Assembly: GCF_005771435.1 (NCBI RefSeq)
Contig: NZ_VANI01000011.1
Coordinates: 186,001 to 250,000 of the forward strand
Length of the DNA: 64,000 nt
Direction of reading: 5' to 3'
From: Microbulbifer harenosus
GTDB taxonomy: Bacteria > Pseudomonadota > Gammaproteobacteria > Pseudomonadales > Cellvibrionaceae
In this document: positions 41,250 to 50,318 of the stretch, piece by piece
Position numbering within the stretch: the first letter of the stretch is position 1
How the letters are laid out: the number at the start of each line of letters is the position of its first letter
Notes under the pieces: model-generated
Seen by the model: the letters and a program-made list of their open reading frames with translations, nothing else
The model's database searches: none
Told to the model about the DNA's origin: nothing
Program-made: the position numbers and the translations under genes

Positions 41250-42695
41250 GTGAGCAAAGATAAATCCAATCGCACGACCAACGATGCCGGCAATCCTGTC
41301 GCCAGTGATGAATTCTCGCTGACGGTCGGTGCTGACGGCCCCATCCTGCTGCAGGATCACTACCTGATCGAGCAGATGGCCAATTTCAATCGCGAGCATA
41401 TCCCAGAGCGCCAGCCCCACGCCAAGGGCTCCGGTGCCTTCGGCCATTTCGAAGTCACGCAGGATGTGAGTGCCTACACCAAGGCGGCGGTGTTTCAGCC
41501 CGGTACCAAGACCGATACGCTGATCCGCTTTTCCACCGTGGCGGGAGAAAAAGGCAGCCCGGATACCTGGCGCGACCCGCGCGGCTTTGCCCTCAAGTTC
41601 TACACCAGCGAGGGCAATTACGATCTGGTGGGCAACAATACCCCGGTATTCTTTATCCGCGACCCGATGAAATTCCAGCAGTTCATTCGCTCGCAGAAGC
41701 GCCGCGCGGATTCCGGCCTGCGGGACCACGACATGCAGTGGGATTTCTGGACCCTGTCACCGGAGTCGGCACATCAGGTTACCTGGCTGATGGGGGATCG
41801 CGGCGTACCCAAAACCTATCGTCACATGGACGGCTTCTCCTCCCACACTTACATGTGGGTCAATGCCAAGGGCGAGCGCTTCTGGGTGAAATACCACTTC
41901 AAAACCGACCAGGGGATTGAGTTTCTCACCCAGCAGGAGGCGGACCGGATCGCCGGAGAGGATTCCGATGCGCACCGCCGCGACCTGTTCGAATCCATCG
42001 CCCGCGGCGACTATCCGAGCTGGACATTGCGGGTCCAGATCATGCCATATGAGGAGGCGAAGAATTACCGCTTCAACCCTTTCGATCTCACCAAGGTCTG
42101 GCCCCACGGCGACTATCCGCTGCACGAGGTGGGCAAGCTGGTGCTGGATCGCAACCCCACGGACTTCCACACCGAGATCGAGCAGGCGGCGTTCGAGCCC
42201 AGCAATGTGGTGCCCGGTATCGGCTTCAGCCCGGATAAGATGTTGCAGGGCAGGGTGTTCTCCTATGCCGATGCCCACCGCGCGCGTATCGGCGTCAACT
42301 ACAAGCAGATTCCGGTGAACCGGCCCAAGTCCCCGGTGCACAGCTACAGCAAGGATGGCGCCATGCGGGTGGAGAACGTCTCGGATCCGGTTTACGCGCC
42401 GAACTCCAAGGGTGGGCCCAGCGCCAATCACACTTACACGGAAAAGTGGGAGGCGAGCGGCGAATTCATGCACGCGGCCTACACCCCGCATGCGGAAGAT
42501 GACGACTTTGTACAACCCGGCGTGCTGGTGCGGGAGGTGATGGACGACGCGGCGCGGGACCGCCTGGTTTCCAATGTGGTTGGGCATCTCAAGGCGGGCG
42601 TGTCCGACGAGGTCCTGAAGCGCGCCTTCGAGTACTGGCGCAAGGTGGACAAAGACGTGGGAGACCGCATTGAGCAGGGCGTGAAGAAAAAGTAA
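41250..42695 (+). CDS. katA: Monofunctional haem catalase
   Basis: A 481-residue small-subunit catalase that splits H2O2. The distal His lies in [15 protein letters not shown] (about residue 60), the distal Asn in [17 protein letters not shown], and the proximal haem-ligand Tyr in [15 protein letters not shown] (about 340). No signal peptide, so it is probably cytoplasmic. The GTG at 41250 has GGAGG 10 bases upstream. It is divergent from selD across a 191-bp gap in which I could not assign an OxyR site. Confidence 0.96.
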   Translation: MSKDKSNRTTNDAGNPVASDEFSLTVGADGPILLQDHYLIEQMANFNREHIPERQPHAKGSGAFGHFEVTQDVSAYTKAAVFQPGTKTDTLIRFSTVAGEKGSPDTWRDPRGFALKFYTSEGNYDLVGNNTPVFFIRDPMKFQQFIRSQKRRADSGLRDHDMQWDFWTLSPESAHQVTWLMGDRGVPKTYRHMDGFSSHTYMWVNAKGERFWVKYHFKTDQGIEFLTQQEADRIAGEDSDAHRRDLFESIARGDYPSWTLRVQIMPYEEAKNYRFNPFDLTKVWPHGDYPLHEVGKLVLDRNPTDFHTEIEQAAFEPSNVVPGIGFSPDKMLQGRVFSYADAHRARIGVNYKQIPVNRPKSPVHSYSKDGAMRVENVSDPVYAPNSKGGPSANHTYTEKWEASGEFMHAAYTPHAEDDDFVQPGVLVREVMDDAARDRLVSNVVGHLKAGVSDEVLKRAFEYWRKVDKDVGDRIEQGVKKK

Positions 42696-42738
42696 GGCGA
42701 TGTGGATGATCGGGACGCGCCCGATCCCCCGGAAAGCT

Positions 42739-42756
42739 GGGCCAGGAAACTGGCCC
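42739..42756. other. GAAA-looped hairpin between convergent katA and GDPD genes
   Basis: GGGCCAG (42739-42745) and CTGGCCC (42750-42756) pair perfectly around GAAA. There is no U-tract, but the position between two convergent genes suggests a transcript 3' end or stability element for both. Confidence 0.4.
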
Positions 42757-42763
42757 TGGAACT

Positions 42764-43534
42764 TCAGCTTGTCTGATTCAGGTCGTCGAACTGGTCGATC
42801 TGGCGCACCATCATTTCCGCCGCCTTGGCGGTGTTGTAGTCCATCACCAACTGCGGTTCATCGGTAAATACACCGTCGACGCCCATGGCGGCGACGAGAT
42901 GCAGGTCGTGGCCATTGTTGACGGTATACACGTAGTTTTTCAGCCCCCGCCGGCGGCCGTCCGCGATCATTTCCTGGCAGACGAAGTCCAGCCCTAGATG
43001 TTGGGAGTAGGCCTGCAGTGGCTCGGTGCTGGCGGCGAGGTCCAGTGGCACGCCATAGATAAGCACACCACGGCGTACCTGCGGGATCAGTTTGAGGCAC
43101 TCGTGAATCTGGCGGTGATCGAAGGACGACAGGATGTACTGTTCGTAGCTGGCACCGTTGTCGCGGATGTAGGACTCGAGTTCCCTTGCGGCGAGCGCCG
43201 CGCAGTTGGGTCCCTTTAGCTCGATATTGAGCTGTACGTTGTTGCCCACCAGTTCCAGCACTTCCCGCAGAGTCGGTACCTGTTCGCCGCCGGGTAGCAG
43301 CATCTGGCGCAACACTGCAGGGGCCACCTCCGTCAGCAGCTCCTGGCCGGCGAGCAGTCGGCCCAGGCGGCGGTCGTGCTTCACGATCAGTTCCCCACCC
43401 ACATTCCACACATCGATCTCGACGCCGTCGATATCAAATTCCAGCGCGTGGGTGATGGCCTGCAGGGTGTTTTCCGTGGCCCGTTTCGGGTAGCCACGGT
43501 GGGCAAAACAGAAGAGCGTATCGGTACTGTACAT
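42764..43534 (-). CDS. Glycerophosphodiester phosphodiesterase family protein
   Basis: A 256-residue cytoplasmic TIM-barrel hydrolase that releases glycerol 3-phosphate from glycerophosphodiesters. FCFAHRGYPKRATENTL carries the catalytic His-Arg and the Glu metal ligand, followed by DGVEIDVW and KHDRRLGRL with the second His. The ATG at 43534 starts just before FCFAHRG as in cytoplasmic relatives; the longer frame back to 43621 would add 29 residues without a signal peptide and has no better SD. It converges on katA. Confidence 0.9.
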   Translation of the reverse strand: MYSTDTLFCFAHRGYPKRATENTLQAITHALEFDIDGVEIDVWNVGGELIVKHDRRLGRLLAGQELLTEVAPAVLRQMLLPGGEQVPTLREVLELVGNNVQLNIELKGPNCAALAARELESYIRDNGASYEQYILSSFDHRQIHECLKLIPQVRRGVLIYGVPLDLAASTEPLQAYSQHLGLDFVCQEMIADGRRRGLKNYVYTVNNGHDLHLVAAMGVDGVFTDEPQLVMDYNTAKAAEMMVRQIDQFDDLNQTS

Positions 43535-43680
43535 TTCGACGTCCACGGTTGCGGAGGCCTCCCAAGGGTGTACCAGAAGTATGAATGTGAGGTTACAGCG
43601 ACACAAAGCCGTCGCCGTCAAATTCTACCGTGACTAGGGGGGTATGGCGCCAGAATGTACCGAAGTGGGGTATATGACCC

Positions 43681-44226
43681 TTACTCGCCCGCCAGCGCCC
43701 GGTAGCGGCCGCGGTGGAAGATCAAAGGCTCGCCGCCGCTGGCGGAGAATTCCAGTACCTCACCGAGCAGGATGGTGTGGTCGCCGCCGTCGATGTTCTG
43801 TGCGCGGCGGCAGTGGAACAGGGCGGCGCAGTCGTCCAGTTGCGGGACATTGCCCGGGCCTGCGTGCCATTTCACCTGTCCGAACTTGTCGGCGCCACGG
43901 CCGGCGAACAGGTTGGAGACGTGCTGTTGATCGCCCTTCAGTACGTGCACCACAAAACGCTCGCACTGGGTGAAGGCGGCGTAACCCAGCGAGCCGCGGT
44001 CGATGCTCCACAGAATCAGCGCCGGGTCGAGAGAGACGGAATTGAAGCTGTTGACAGTCATGCCCACCGGTTTGCCACTGGCGTCGAGAGTGGTGACCAC
44101 GGTGACGCCGGTGGCGAACTGGCCCAGGGTGTCGCGCAGGGCGCGGCTGCGCTCCACCGGGGACTGCTCGGAACTGCCAGAATGGTCAATGCTGGCCTGG
44201 GCTGCGGAGTTGCTGGGTACCGTCAT
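43681..44226 (-). CDS. Flavin reductase family protein (FMN-binding split barrel)
   Basis: A 181-residue protein of the HpaC/flavin-reductase-like family. After a Ser/Gln-rich leader of about 25 residues the core has LRDTLGQFATGVTVVTT, GMTVNSFNSVSLDPALILW, FVVHVL and the ending HRGRYRAL, the usual order. It reduces FMN or FAD with NAD(P)H for a monooxygenase or other acceptor; none is adjacent. The rubredoxin reductase fusion lies upstream on the same strand after 150 bp, which could make it a redox partner, but that is a guess. Confidence 0.9.
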   Translation of the reverse strand: MTVPSNSAAQASIDHSGSSEQSPVERSRALRDTLGQFATGVTVVTTLDASGKPVGMTVNSFNSVSLDPALILWSIDRGSLGYAAFTQCERFVVHVLKGDQQHVSNLFAGRGADKFGQVKWHAGPGNVPQLDDCAALFHCRRAQNIDGGDHTILLGEVLEFSASGGEPLIFHRGRYRALAGE

Positions 44227-44377
44227 AGATCGATCAAAAGTTGTTCAAATTTTGTGCTGGCGGCCATTTTACGGGAAAAATGCCCGCGTTGCGTGATTTT
44301 CTTTGGACGCACCGGCTATGGGGGTAATAGCCGGCGCGTGCAGACAGCGCAAAACGGTGCAGAAGACTGCCGGGTCT

Positions 44378-46030
44378 TCAATCCATCAGGGGCGCGCAGC
44401 GCTTGCTGAGGGCGTCGCGCTCGGTGATGGCGTTGCCGGTCAGGGCAAATCCCAGCAGTTTGCCGGCGCCATCCAGGAACTCGGCGCGCACACCGGCAGC
44501 GGTTGCTGTGACTTGCCATTCTCCCTGGCTACCGTGCCGCGGCGGGCACACCACGGTGGGGCGCAGAGTTGTTTTCACGGCCACCGGCAGGCTGCCGTAG
44601 TGCACCGGAGTCGGTGTTCCGGTGAGGGTCTGCGCCAGGGCGCGGGCGCTCTGGGTGAGCGGGGCGACAAAGTAGAGACTGTGGCCGTCCACCTCGGCAC
44701 AGTCGCCCAGAGCGAAGATATTGGCGTCGCTGGTGCGCAGTTCCCGGTCGGTGACGATACCGCGGTTGGTGGCGATACCCGCCACGTCAGCGAGGCCGGC
44801 GTTCGGTATCAGACCGAGCGCGGCGAGGGCGATGTCCGCTTCGATGATCGTGTCATCCCCGCTTGGGCCACCCGCCAGCTGCGCGCGGATACCGTCGGCG
44901 CGGCGGGCAATGGACGCAACGCCAGCGCCGAAGTGGAAGCGCACACCGGCCTGCTCGAGGGTCTGCTGGATATCGCGTCCCGCGGCCTCCGGCAGCAGGT
45001 TGGCCAGTGGCCAGGGTTGCAGGTCCACCAGATCCACCTCGTAGCCCGCCTGCACCAGGTCGTTGGCAAATTCGCAGCCGATCAGTCCGGCGCCGATCAG
45101 CAGCACGCGTTTGCGGTTGGCGAGAGCGGTGCGGAAGCGGTGGTAATCCTCCAGGGTGTTGACCCGGAACAGGCGCGACAGGCCGTCGCCTGCAATGGCG
45201 GGCAGAGGTGCACAGCTGGCACCGGTGGCAAACACTAGGCGGCCATAGCGCACTTCCGAGCGAAGGCCGCCGTTGTCGGAGACCAGGGTCAGCAAGCGGG
45301 ACTCGCGGTTCACATCGGTCACATGGGTGTGCACCAGAATTTCCGCGTTCAGCTCCCGCGCCATGTCCTCGGCGCTGGCGGTGGCCAGTTGCGCCGGCGT
45401 CTTGCCGTGGGCGAGGGACGCGGACAGCAGCGGTTTGGAATAGAAGGTGCCGTCGTCGCCTGTGATCAGAAGCAGCGGCGTACGCTGGTCCAGCTTGCGG
45501 AATTCCTTCGCCAGGTGATAGCCGGCGAGGCCGGTGCCGATGATGACCAGCGGATCGGTGTCGTCCAGTGCCGGCACTTCCTGAGGCGGCGGCAGTTCTT
45601 CCGCTTCCGGCTGGCTCACCAGCACCATGTCGAAGTCTTCCTTACCCACGCCGCACTCGGGGCAGGTCCAGTCGTCGGGGATGTCTTCCCAGCGGGTGCC
45701 GGCGGGGATGCCTTCTTCCGGAGCGCCCCGGGACTCGTCGTACACCCAGCCGCACACCATGCACTCCCAGATGCGGCCGGCAGCGGCTTGAGGCTTGGCG
45801 GCGGCCGCGGGTTTGCTTTCCACGGCGGTTGTGGCCGCGGCTTTCGGCGCTTTGCTGACGACCGCGAGCATCAGGAATTCGTCTTTGCTGGCGCCGCACT
45901 CGGGGCAGGTCCAGTCGTCGGGTACATCTTCCCAGCGGGTGCCCGGGGGAATGCCGTCGTCCGGCGAGCCCTTGGCCTCGTCGTAAATCCAGCCACAAAT
46001 CTGGCATTCCCAAACACGAAAATCGGACAT
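44378..46030 (-). CDS. Rubredoxin-rubredoxin-rubredoxin reductase fusion
   Basis: A 550-residue fusion. Residues 5-55 and about 85-135 are two rubredoxin domains, each with a CxxCG pair at both ends ([15 protein letters not shown] and [15 protein letters not shown]). They are joined by an Ala/Lys/Pro-rich linker. From about residue 160 a pyridine-nucleotide-disulfide-type FAD oxidoreductase follows ([48 protein letters not shown]), like the rubredoxin-NAD reductases of alkane oxidisers. It would move electrons from NADH through FAD to both Fe(SCys)4 sites inside one chain. No alkane hydroxylase is in the window. The two rubredoxin copies are closely alike, which points to a recent duplication. 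Confidence 0.93.
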   Translation of the reverse strand: MSDFRVWECQICGWIYDEAKGSPDDGIPPGTRWEDVPDDWTCPECGASKDEFLMLAVVSKAPKAAATTAVESKPAAAAKPQAAAGRIWECMVCGWVYDESRGAPEEGIPAGTRWEDIPDDWTCPECGVGKEDFDMVLVSQPEAEELPPPQEVPALDDTDPLVIIGTGLAGYHLAKEFRKLDQRTPLLLITGDDGTFYSKPLLSASLAHGKTPAQLATASAEDMARELNAEILVHTHVTDVNRESRLLTLVSDNGGLRSEVRYGRLVFATGASCAPLPAIAGDGLSRLFRVNTLEDYHRFRTALANRKRVLLIGAGLIGCEFANDLVQAGYEVDLVDLQPWPLANLLPEAAGRDIQQTLEQAGVRFHFGAGVASIARRADGIRAQLAGGPSGDDTIIEADIALAALGLIPNAGLADVAGIATNRGIVTDRELRTSDANIFALGDCAEVDGHSLYFVAPLTQSARALAQTLTGTPTPVHYGSLPVAVKTTLRPTVVCPPRHGSQGEWQVTATAAGVRAEFLDGAGKLLGFALTGNAITERDALSKRCAPLMD

Positions 46031-46148
46031 GAAAACCTTTTATCTACAAAGTGGTGTAAATCGAGAGGCTGGGGAGTGTAGGGAAAAACGGGGGGAAAGT
46101 TAACTTGTGGCTAACGCAAACCGGTAGCCACAAGGGAAACGGCTTGAG

Positions 46149-46814
46149 TCAGTCCTTGGTGGGCTGGGCCAGGTTGGTGAGCGCGCGGTGGTAGATGTCC
46201 TGAATCTGCGCGGTGTTTTCCACTGTGACCTGCAGATCGTTGACCAGTCCGTTGGACAGGCCATAACACCAGCCGTGGACCGAGAGGTTCTGGCCGCGCT
46301 CCCAAGCGTCGCGCACCGGCGTGGTCTGGCACACGTGGATCACCTGTTCCAGCACATTAAGCTCACACAACAGGTCCACCCGGTCCTCTTCCGGGAAGAG
46401 TTCGATCAGGGTGTGGTGTTTGTCGCGCACATCCTTGATATGGCGCAGCCAGCTTTCGATCAGTCCCAGGCGGGTGTCTTCCAGCGCTGCGCGCACACCG
46501 CCGCAGCCATAGTGGCCCACCACCATGATGTGTTTGACCTTAAGCACCTCCACCGCATACTGCACCACCGACAGGCAGTTCAGGTCGGATGGCACCACCA
46601 CATTGGCCACGTTGCGGTGTACGAAGAGTTCGCCGGGCAGCAGGTCGACAATCTGGTTGGCGGGCACGCGGCTGTCGGCGCAGCCGATCCACAGGTACTC
46701 GGGGGACTGCTGTTCTGAGAGTTTGAGGAAGAAATCGGGCTTTTCCCGGCGGGTGGCTTCGGACCACTCGCGGTTTTTCTGGATCAGGTCATTTAGCTGT
46801 GACAAAGCAATCAT
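46149..46814 (-). CDS. can: Beta-class carbonic anhydrase
   Basis: A 221-residue zinc enzyme that interconverts CO2 and bicarbonate. Zinc ligands lie in IGCADSRVPANQI (Cys and the Asp-Arg dyad) and VVGHYGCGGV (His and Cys). The segment LFVHRNVANVVVPSDLNCLS is typical of the Can/YadF type. The ATG at 46814 gives the normal length; the open frame beyond it runs through the promoter of the opposite gene and is not coding. Confidence 0.95.
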   Translation of the reverse strand: MIALSQLNDLIQKNREWSEATRREKPDFFLKLSEQQSPEYLWIGCADSRVPANQIVDLLPGELFVHRNVANVVVPSDLNCLSVVQYAVEVLKVKHIMVVGHYGCGGVRAALEDTRLGLIESWLRHIKDVRDKHHTLIELFPEEDRVDLLCELNVLEQVIHVCQTTPVRDAWERGQNLSVHGWCYGLSNGLVNDLQVTVENTAQIQDIYHRALTNLAQPTKD

Positions 46815-46984
46815 TCCGTCGTGTGCATTGACCGCGCAGGATAGCGTTTTTGGGCTGGCGCGCCAATGCAGTGCCGCGGCAAATGAAACGGGGCGGCGGA
46901 TTCTGTATCGAACGCCGGTATCACATCTGCTAACCTGCCGCGTCATCGGATGTTCGCCAGCCAACCAATCCAGTCGTTCAGTGA

Positions 46985-46990
46985 AAGGAG
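46985..46990 (+). promoter_or_regulatory. Strong Shine-Dalgarno for the small basic protein gene
   Basis: AAGGAG at 46985-46990 with a 7-base spacer to the ATG at 46998. This is the main support for the short gene. Confidence 0.6.
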
Positions 46991-46997
46991 AGGCCTG

Positions 46998-47198
46998 ATG
47001 GGTCTTCGCAATACCGTGCTCCGCCGCCCGCGCCGTCTGAACAAACACAATGCCACGCTTTCGCGCCGGCGCCTGAAGATGCGCTGGCTGTTGGCCCAGC
47101 GCGCCCGTGTGCGCAATTACCGCCGCTTTTTTCACACCCAATGCGAAATTGCCGCGCTCGCCGAGACCAAGCGGCAGGCGGGCGAACAACAGCAATGA
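46998..47198 (+). CDS. Small, highly basic protein of unknown function
   Basis: A predicted 66-residue protein with an ideal SD (AAGGAG, 7-base spacer). The composition is very basic, about one quarter Arg, concentrated in RRPRRLNKHN and SRRRLKMRWLLAQRARVRNYRRFF, with a more acidic C-terminal end (CEIAALAETK). It could bind nucleic acid or ribosomes, but no family is recognised. The GNAT acetyltransferase gene starts 31 bp downstream, and it is divergent from the carbonic anhydrase gene. No signal peptide. Confidence 0.5.
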   Translation: MGLRNTVLRRPRRLNKHNATLSRRRLKMRWLLAQRARVRNYRRFFHTQCEIAALAETKRQAGEQQQ

Positions 47199-47217
47199 CT
47201 TTCGAAAAACAAGTATT

Positions 47218-47221
47218 GGAG
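47218..47221 (+). promoter_or_regulatory. Shine-Dalgarno GGAG for the TTG start of the GNAT gene
   Basis: GGAG at 47218-47221 with an 8-base spacer to the TTG at 47230. No ATG in the frame fits both an SD and the start of the conserved domain; the upstream frame overlaps the small basic gene. Confidence 0.55.
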
Positions 47222-47229
47222 ACAGAGGT

Positions 47230-47730
47230 TTGACGATTCAGGAAAACGCGCAATTGGAAATGGTGCTGGTGGATTACCGCGATCAGAAACAGGCCGCCGA
47301 TCTGTTGGCCTTGCTGGATGAGTACGCGCGAGACCCCTTTGGCGGCGGCGAACCACTGCCGGATATCTGCCACCGTGAACTGGTCGAGCGGCTCGCCGCT
47401 TTTCCCGGGGCATTTTCCGTCATCGCCTATCGCGGGGAGCAGCCGCTGGGGCTGGCGAACTGTTTTATGGGGTTTTCCACATTCTTGTGCAAACCGCTGG
47501 TGAATATCCACGATGTCGTGGTGAGTGACGCGGCGCGCGGGCAGGGTGTGTGCACGCGGCTACTGGAAAAGGTGGCGCAGGAAGCCCGCGAGCGCGGCTG
47601 CGCAAAGATTACTCTGGAAGTGCTGGAAAAAAACCACCCCGCCCGCGCCGCCTATCGCAAATGCGGTTTTCGGCCCTATGCACTGGATGAAGAGTACGGG
47701 CAGGCGGAGTTCTGGCAGCGCTATCTGTAG
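47230..47730 (+). CDS. GNAT family N-acetyltransferase
   Basis: A 166-residue acetyl-CoA-dependent acetyltransferase. The core has the VNIHDVVVSDAARGQGVCTRLLEKV stretch (shown here in part: ARGQGVCTRLLEKV), which holds the R/Q-x-x-G-x-G/A CoA pyrophosphate motif, followed by ITLEVLEKNHPARAAYRKCGF with the typical motif B ending. The substrate cannot be predicted. It starts with TTG at 47230. It follows the small basic protein gene and may be in one operon with it. Confidence 0.9.
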   Translation: MTIQENAQLEMVLVDYRDQKQAADLLALLDEYARDPFGGGEPLPDICHRELVERLAAFPGAFSVIAYRGEQPLGLANCFMGFSTFLCKPLVNIHDVVVSDAARGQGVCTRLLEKVAQEARERGCAKITLEVLEKNHPARAAYRKCGFRPYALDEEYGQAEFWQRYL

Positions 47731-47748
47731 CGCTGCCAGAGAATAGAT

Positions 47749-48594
47749 TTAACGGTTCAGCAGACCTTTGATCGCGTGCGGCAGGTCCGCCGGGAAGATG
47801 ATGTTTTTGGCATTGTCGGACGCGGAGAGATTTTCCAGCGCGCCGATATAGCGCTCGCCCAGCAGATACATCACCGGCAGCTCCTTGTCGCTGATCGCGC
47901 GGGTGACGCGCTCGATGGCCTCGCGGCTGGCATCGGCGAGAACGATCTGTGCCTGCGCATCCCGCTTGGAGGCTTCAAGACGGCCGTCCGCTTCCAGGAT
48001 TGCCGCCTGCTTTTCACCTTCCGCACGGGTCACGGTCGCGCGGCGCTGACGTTCCGCCGCGGCCTGTTCTTCCATCGCCTTCTGCATGGTCGCCGAGGGG
48101 TTGATGTCCTGAATCTCAACCGTCTTCAGATTGATGCCCCAGTCCGCGATATCGTCGGAAATGCCTTCCTTAAGCTTCGCCTTGATCAGGTCGCGGGACG
48201 ACAGCGCCGAGTCCAGTGACATTTCACCGACGATGGAGCGCAGTGCTGTCTGTACCAGATTCTGAATGGCGATCTCGTAATCCTCCACCCCGTACACGGC
48301 CTTCTCCGGCGACACGATATTGATATAGGCCACCGCGTTGGCAATGATCGTGGCGTTGTCTTCGGTGATTACCTCCTGGGAGGGAATATCCAGCACGATA
48401 TCCTTGGTGGTCACCTTGTACGGCACCTGATCCACATAGGGAATAATGATATTCATACCCGGGTTCAGGGTGCTGTGGTATTTGCCCAGCCGCTGCACGA
48501 TATGTTTGGAGCCCTGGGGCACAATCCGCACACCCATGCCAATGGTGACGATCACCAGAATCACCAGTGCGACTACTACAGATAATCCTTCCAC
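47749..48594 (-). CDS. SPFH/stomatin-like (QmcA/paraslipin type) membrane protein
   Basis: A 281-residue protein with one N-terminal transmembrane helix (VVVALVILVIVTIGMGV), then an SPFH band-7 domain (VPQGSKHIVQRLGKYHSTLNPG, YINIVSPEKAVYGVEDYE, LRSIVGEMSLDSALSSR) and a long coiled-coil stretch rich in Ala/Glu/Arg (about residues 170-225). Such proteins oligomerise in membrane microdomains and modulate proteolysis. The GTG at 48594 with GGGGG 8 bases upstream is preferred to a TTG at 48609. The NfeD partner gene lies 72 bp upstream in the same direction. Confidence 0.92.
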   Translation of the reverse strand: MEGLSVVVALVILVIVTIGMGVRIVPQGSKHIVQRLGKYHSTLNPGMNIIIPYVDQVPYKVTTKDIVLDIPSQEVITEDNATIIANAVAYINIVSPEKAVYGVEDYEIAIQNLVQTALRSIVGEMSLDSALSSRDLIKAKLKEGISDDIADWGINLKTVEIQDINPSATMQKAMEEQAAAERQRRATVTRAEGEKQAAILEADGRLEASKRDAQAQIVLADASREAIERVTRAISDKELPVMYLLGERYIGALENLSASDNAKNIIFPADLPHAIKGLLNR

Positions 48595-48666
48595 GTTGGT
48601 TTCCCCCAAAAATCGGAATCGAAGTTGTTTGATAATGATGGTTTTATGACGGTGGTCAGCGGGTTC

Positions 48667-49128
48667 TCAGTGAGGGCTTACCACCAGGGTGTTGCCTGAA
48701 ATATTGATGACCTTCACCCGCTCGCCAATGGCGATTTCACTGGTGCTCATGAACGACCATTCGTCCTCGCCGAGGATCGGCGCCGGGAAGCGCAGACGGC
48801 CGCGGGGTTTGCCGATATTCGATTCGATCACCGACCCCACCTGGCCGGTGAGCGCTTCCATCGCCATGCCGGAGGTGGTGCGGTCTTTCCAGTTGGGTTT
48901 GATGAATTTCAGCCACAGAAATACCAGAGCGGCCGACATTCCCGCCCACAGCAGCAACTGCGCGGCGATGGGCATGCCCACCAGTATCAGCAATACCCCC
49001 ATGGCAAGTGCGGCGAGTCCGAACCAGAACAGGATAAATCCGGAAACAAAAATTTCCGCGGTGACCAACAACAGCCCGAGAACGAGCCAGTGCCAGTAAG
49101 CGATATGCGTATTGAGCCATTCGAGCAT
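48667..49128 (-). CDS. NfeD family membrane protein
   Basis: A 153-residue protein of the short NfeD (YbbK) type. Two or three hydrophobic helices make up the first 80 residues (WHWLVLGLLLVTAEIFVSG, AAQLLLWAGMSAALVFLWL), followed by a small OB-fold domain (LTGQVGSVIESNIGKPRGRL, IGERVKVINISGNTLVV). NfeD proteins work as partners of the SPFH proteins encoded next to them, as here. The ATG at 49128 has AAGGA 5 bases upstream; the longer frame is not supported. Confidence 0.92.
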   Translation of the reverse strand: MLEWLNTHIAYWHWLVLGLLLVTAEIFVSGFILFWFGLAALAMGVLLILVGMPIAAQLLLWAGMSAALVFLWLKFIKPNWKDRTTSGMAMEALTGQVGSVIESNIGKPRGRLRFPAPILGEDEWSFMSTSEIAIGERVKVINISGNTLVVSPH

Positions 49129-49493
49129 GTGGTCCTTCCCCCTGAATATTTTCCTGGCAAGTGTCGCTGTAACAAATTGGTAGCAGCAAACCCGGCGATT
49201 ATGCCCGAAAGTTGTTCCGCACGGGCATCTCGTGTGTTGATGGCGAAAAGGCGCAGGCTTGGTGTGCCGACTCACGGGGTTTTCCCGTTCAGCAAATATT
49301 CAGCTTGGTGATACTGGCATCCTGTGTTCAGACCCAACAAAAAGTTCCCGCAAACGTCATAAATTCGCAGCAAATCCGTATGCCTGTGCAATACTTTTTG
49401 TATGCGAAAGCGCAAGAAAACATGCATCAAACTTGTGCGTGTGCACCGATCAAATCACTTTCAGCATCAAGAGAAATCACGGACGAAGATCTT
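49129..49493. other. Divergent intergenic region before the uncharacterised gene
   Basis: A 365-bp region. The frame of the next gene is open back to 49212, but without an SD and with a composition unlike its coding part. It should hold the promoters for the nfeD-SPFH pair and for the gene at 49494. I see no recognisable operator. Confidence 0.5.
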
Positions 49494-50216
49494 ATGCGAA
49501 TGACTGCTAACCTGGCCCAGGGCCGCTACCAATACAGTTGCGATGGCCGAACCATGCCGGTGCATGATGACTGGCAGCTGGGGCGCGATGCAAAGGGCAA
49601 TCTGGCGCTGGTCGCCCGGCGGTTGGTGGGCGACGAAGGGCACGGAATGGAAGTGCGTGCGCTGATGGCCGCGGGCCTGGTCACCGAGTGTCGCGTGTTG
49701 TGGAAAGATGAAATGGGCGAGGTTAATGCCCGCTATCGTCTCGCTCCCCGCGCCGGCGAGGTACCTGCTATGGGTTCCCCCATCGAGGCGGAGTGGGCCG
49801 GTCCCAACGGGTTGCAACAGAGTGTGCTCGACGGCGACAACCGGCTGCTGTTTCCGCTGATGCGGATTTTCATGGGGCCGCTGTTGCTGCGCCTGTGTGA
49901 TATGGAGTTTGGCGTGGAAGTGGTCGCACCGGATATCGTCGACCCCTCACAGCGCGGTAAATTGTTGGCGCCCCGGGTGAATCACCGTCGCGCGGCCAGT
50001 TTGCCCGGCGATGCCAATATCCAGGGCGTTCACGATCTGGGGGCGGATATCCGCGTGTTTTCCTACCTCGGCGACGAAGCGGAGCGCGACGCGCATTGCT
50101 TCGTAGATCGGCGCGGCCTGCTGGTGGGTTACGACTGGCCGAGCAGCACCGGGCGCCTGTGGCAGGTGCGCCTGCGGGATCTGGAGTGGTCCCCGGAGCT
50201 GGTTTCCCTCTGTTGA
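49494..50216 (+). CDS. Uncharacterised cytoplasmic protein
   Basis: A 240-residue protein I do not recognise. It has no signal peptide and no transmembrane helix apart from a moderately hydrophobic stretch, LLFPLMRIFMGPLLLRL, near residue 125. The pattern is alternating beta strands (YQYSCDG, LALVARRLV, VNARYRLAP, LLVGYDWPSSTG), consistent with a lipocalin-like or sandwich fold. The ATG at 49494 is chosen with a weak GGACGAAG upstream; the second ATG at 49500 is equally possible. It stands alone between nfeD and the phospholipase gene. Confidence 0.6.
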   Translation: MRMTANLAQGRYQYSCDGRTMPVHDDWQLGRDAKGNLALVARRLVGDEGHGMEVRALMAAGLVTECRVLWKDEMGEVNARYRLAPRAGEVPAMGSPIEAEWAGPNGLQQSVLDGDNRLLFPLMRIFMGPLLLRLCDMEFGVEVVAPDIVDPSQRGKLLAPRVNHRRAASLPGDANIQGVHDLGADIRVFSYLGDEAERDAHCFVDRRGLLVGYDWPSSTGRLWQVRLRDLEWSPELVSLC

Positions 50217-50318
50217 GACGAATACGCTTCGGGCACAGATCAGGATCTGACCCGTTGCACAACTCTGGTTAATAAAGCGTGTACACTGGCACTCTGCATC
50301 TGTTCAGGAGCGCCTGTT

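Noticed and set aside
46815..47195. N-terminal extension of the carbonic anhydrase
   Set aside because: The frame is open but lies across the divergent promoter and opposite the small basic gene; the normal length starts at 46814.
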